Source: an uncultured Clostridia bacterium (GTDB taxonomy: Bacteria; Bacillota; Clostridia; Christensenellales; Aristaeellaceae). Taken from it: a stretch of DNA of 64,000 bases. A model generated the notes under the pieces. The model searched no databases, was not told the DNA's origin, and was given only the letters and a program-made list of their open reading frames with translations. Positions 63,924-64,000 of the stretch are shown here, piece after piece (the first letter of the stretch is position 1; each line of letters starts with the position of its first letter). The stretch lies in NCBI GenBank assembly GCA_934647235.1, contig CAKUFG010000010.1:23011-87010 (forward strand). The letters are read 5' to 3'. The position numbers and the translations under genes were made by a program.

Positions 63924-64000
63924 ATGGCTAAGCAAAAGTTTGAGCGCAATAAGCCGCATGTAAACATCGGCACGATCGGCCACGTTGACCACGGCAAGAC
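63924..64000 (+). CDS. tuf: Elongation factor Tu, 3' truncated by the window edge
   Basis: The first 25 residues, MAKQKFERNKPHVNIGTIGH and then VDHGKT, are diagnostic of EF-Tu, including the start of the P-loop GHVDHGKT. GAGGAGG lies 8 bp upstream. EF-Tu delivers aminoacyl-tRNA to the ribosome. The rest of the gene lies beyond the window. The tRNA-Gly gene just upstream parallels the tRNA-tufB arrangement of other bacteria. Confidence 0.97.
   Translation, partial: MAKQKFERNKPHVNIGTIGHVDHGK

Overview
The window looks like a chromosomal backbone segment of an endospore-forming member of the Clostridia (Bacillota) with fairly GC-rich DNA. The evidence is a complete spoIIIA operon, uninterrupted sigK, a spoIVFA/spoIVFB pair, sigH, a GerMN protein, RNase J, Mini-RNase III, a MutL carrying the endonuclease motif, Shine-Dalgarno sites of the GGAGG type and many short 3-10 bp overlaps. 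A placement near Christensenellales is only a guess. I see no IS element, prophage, CRISPR array or rRNA. No gene-free stretch exceeds 300 bases.

Layout. 1-4074: a 5'-truncated phosphodiester glycosidase, an Lgt-like membrane protein, DUF896, a NUDIX hydrolase, an SH3/VanW exported protein and a convergent YkuD protein. 4230-9095 (minus): three tandem M42 metallopeptidases and the ribosome quality-control factor RqcH. 9176-15143: GerMN protein, Sel1-NUDIX fusion, SGNH hydrolase divergent from an aldose epimerase-like gene, CapA-like protein and an L,D-transpeptidase. 15175-19213: spoIIIAA to spoIIIAH, with unusually short AF and AG. 19259-25876: RseC-like protein, thioredoxin, RNase J, YlbF, MltG, U32 protease-like tRNA hydroxylation protein, SigK and a small HTH protein. 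25903-30379: EndoIV-like protein, a phosphotransferase, a ribulokinase-like kinase and a PhnP-like metallohydrolase.

30562-37083: a livKHMGF branched-chain amino acid transporter with a strong promoter, then a Na+/solute symporter. 37142-43323: lipid kinase, a DUF3343 protein divergent from a cysteine desulfurase, a large modular L,D-transpeptidase, PHP phosphatase, GNAT and zinc-ribbon proteins. 43402-45495 (minus): a three-gene SOS cassette (dinB, an unnamed 82-residue protein, SRAP/HMCES) behind a perfect LexA box. 45519-47027 (minus): spoIVFA-spoIVFB. 47085-59608 (minus): a nine-gene operon for RNA and DNA maintenance (two radical-SAM-associated proteins, RNase G, MiaB, YlbF/YmcA-like protein, MutS, MutL, MiaA, methionine gamma-lyase-like protein). 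59721-64000: AraC regulator, mrnC, thyX, rlmB, sigH, tRNA-Gly and the start of tuf.

Functional themes. Sporulation genes form a connected set: SigH (entry), SpoIIIA channel, SpoIVFA/FB (pro-SigK processing) and SigK with an apparent pro-sequence. RNA metabolism is well represented: RNase J, RNase G, Mini-RNase III, two YlbF/YmcA-family proteins, MiaA, MiaB, RlmB and the U32 protein. The most notable regulatory layout is at 47028-47077. There a terminator hairpin, a SigE-like promoter and the spoIVFA ribosome binding site share the same bases. No wholly new multi-gene system is proven. The best candidates for something undescribed are the SOS cassette with its unnamed small protein and the overlapping terminator/promoter/RBS.
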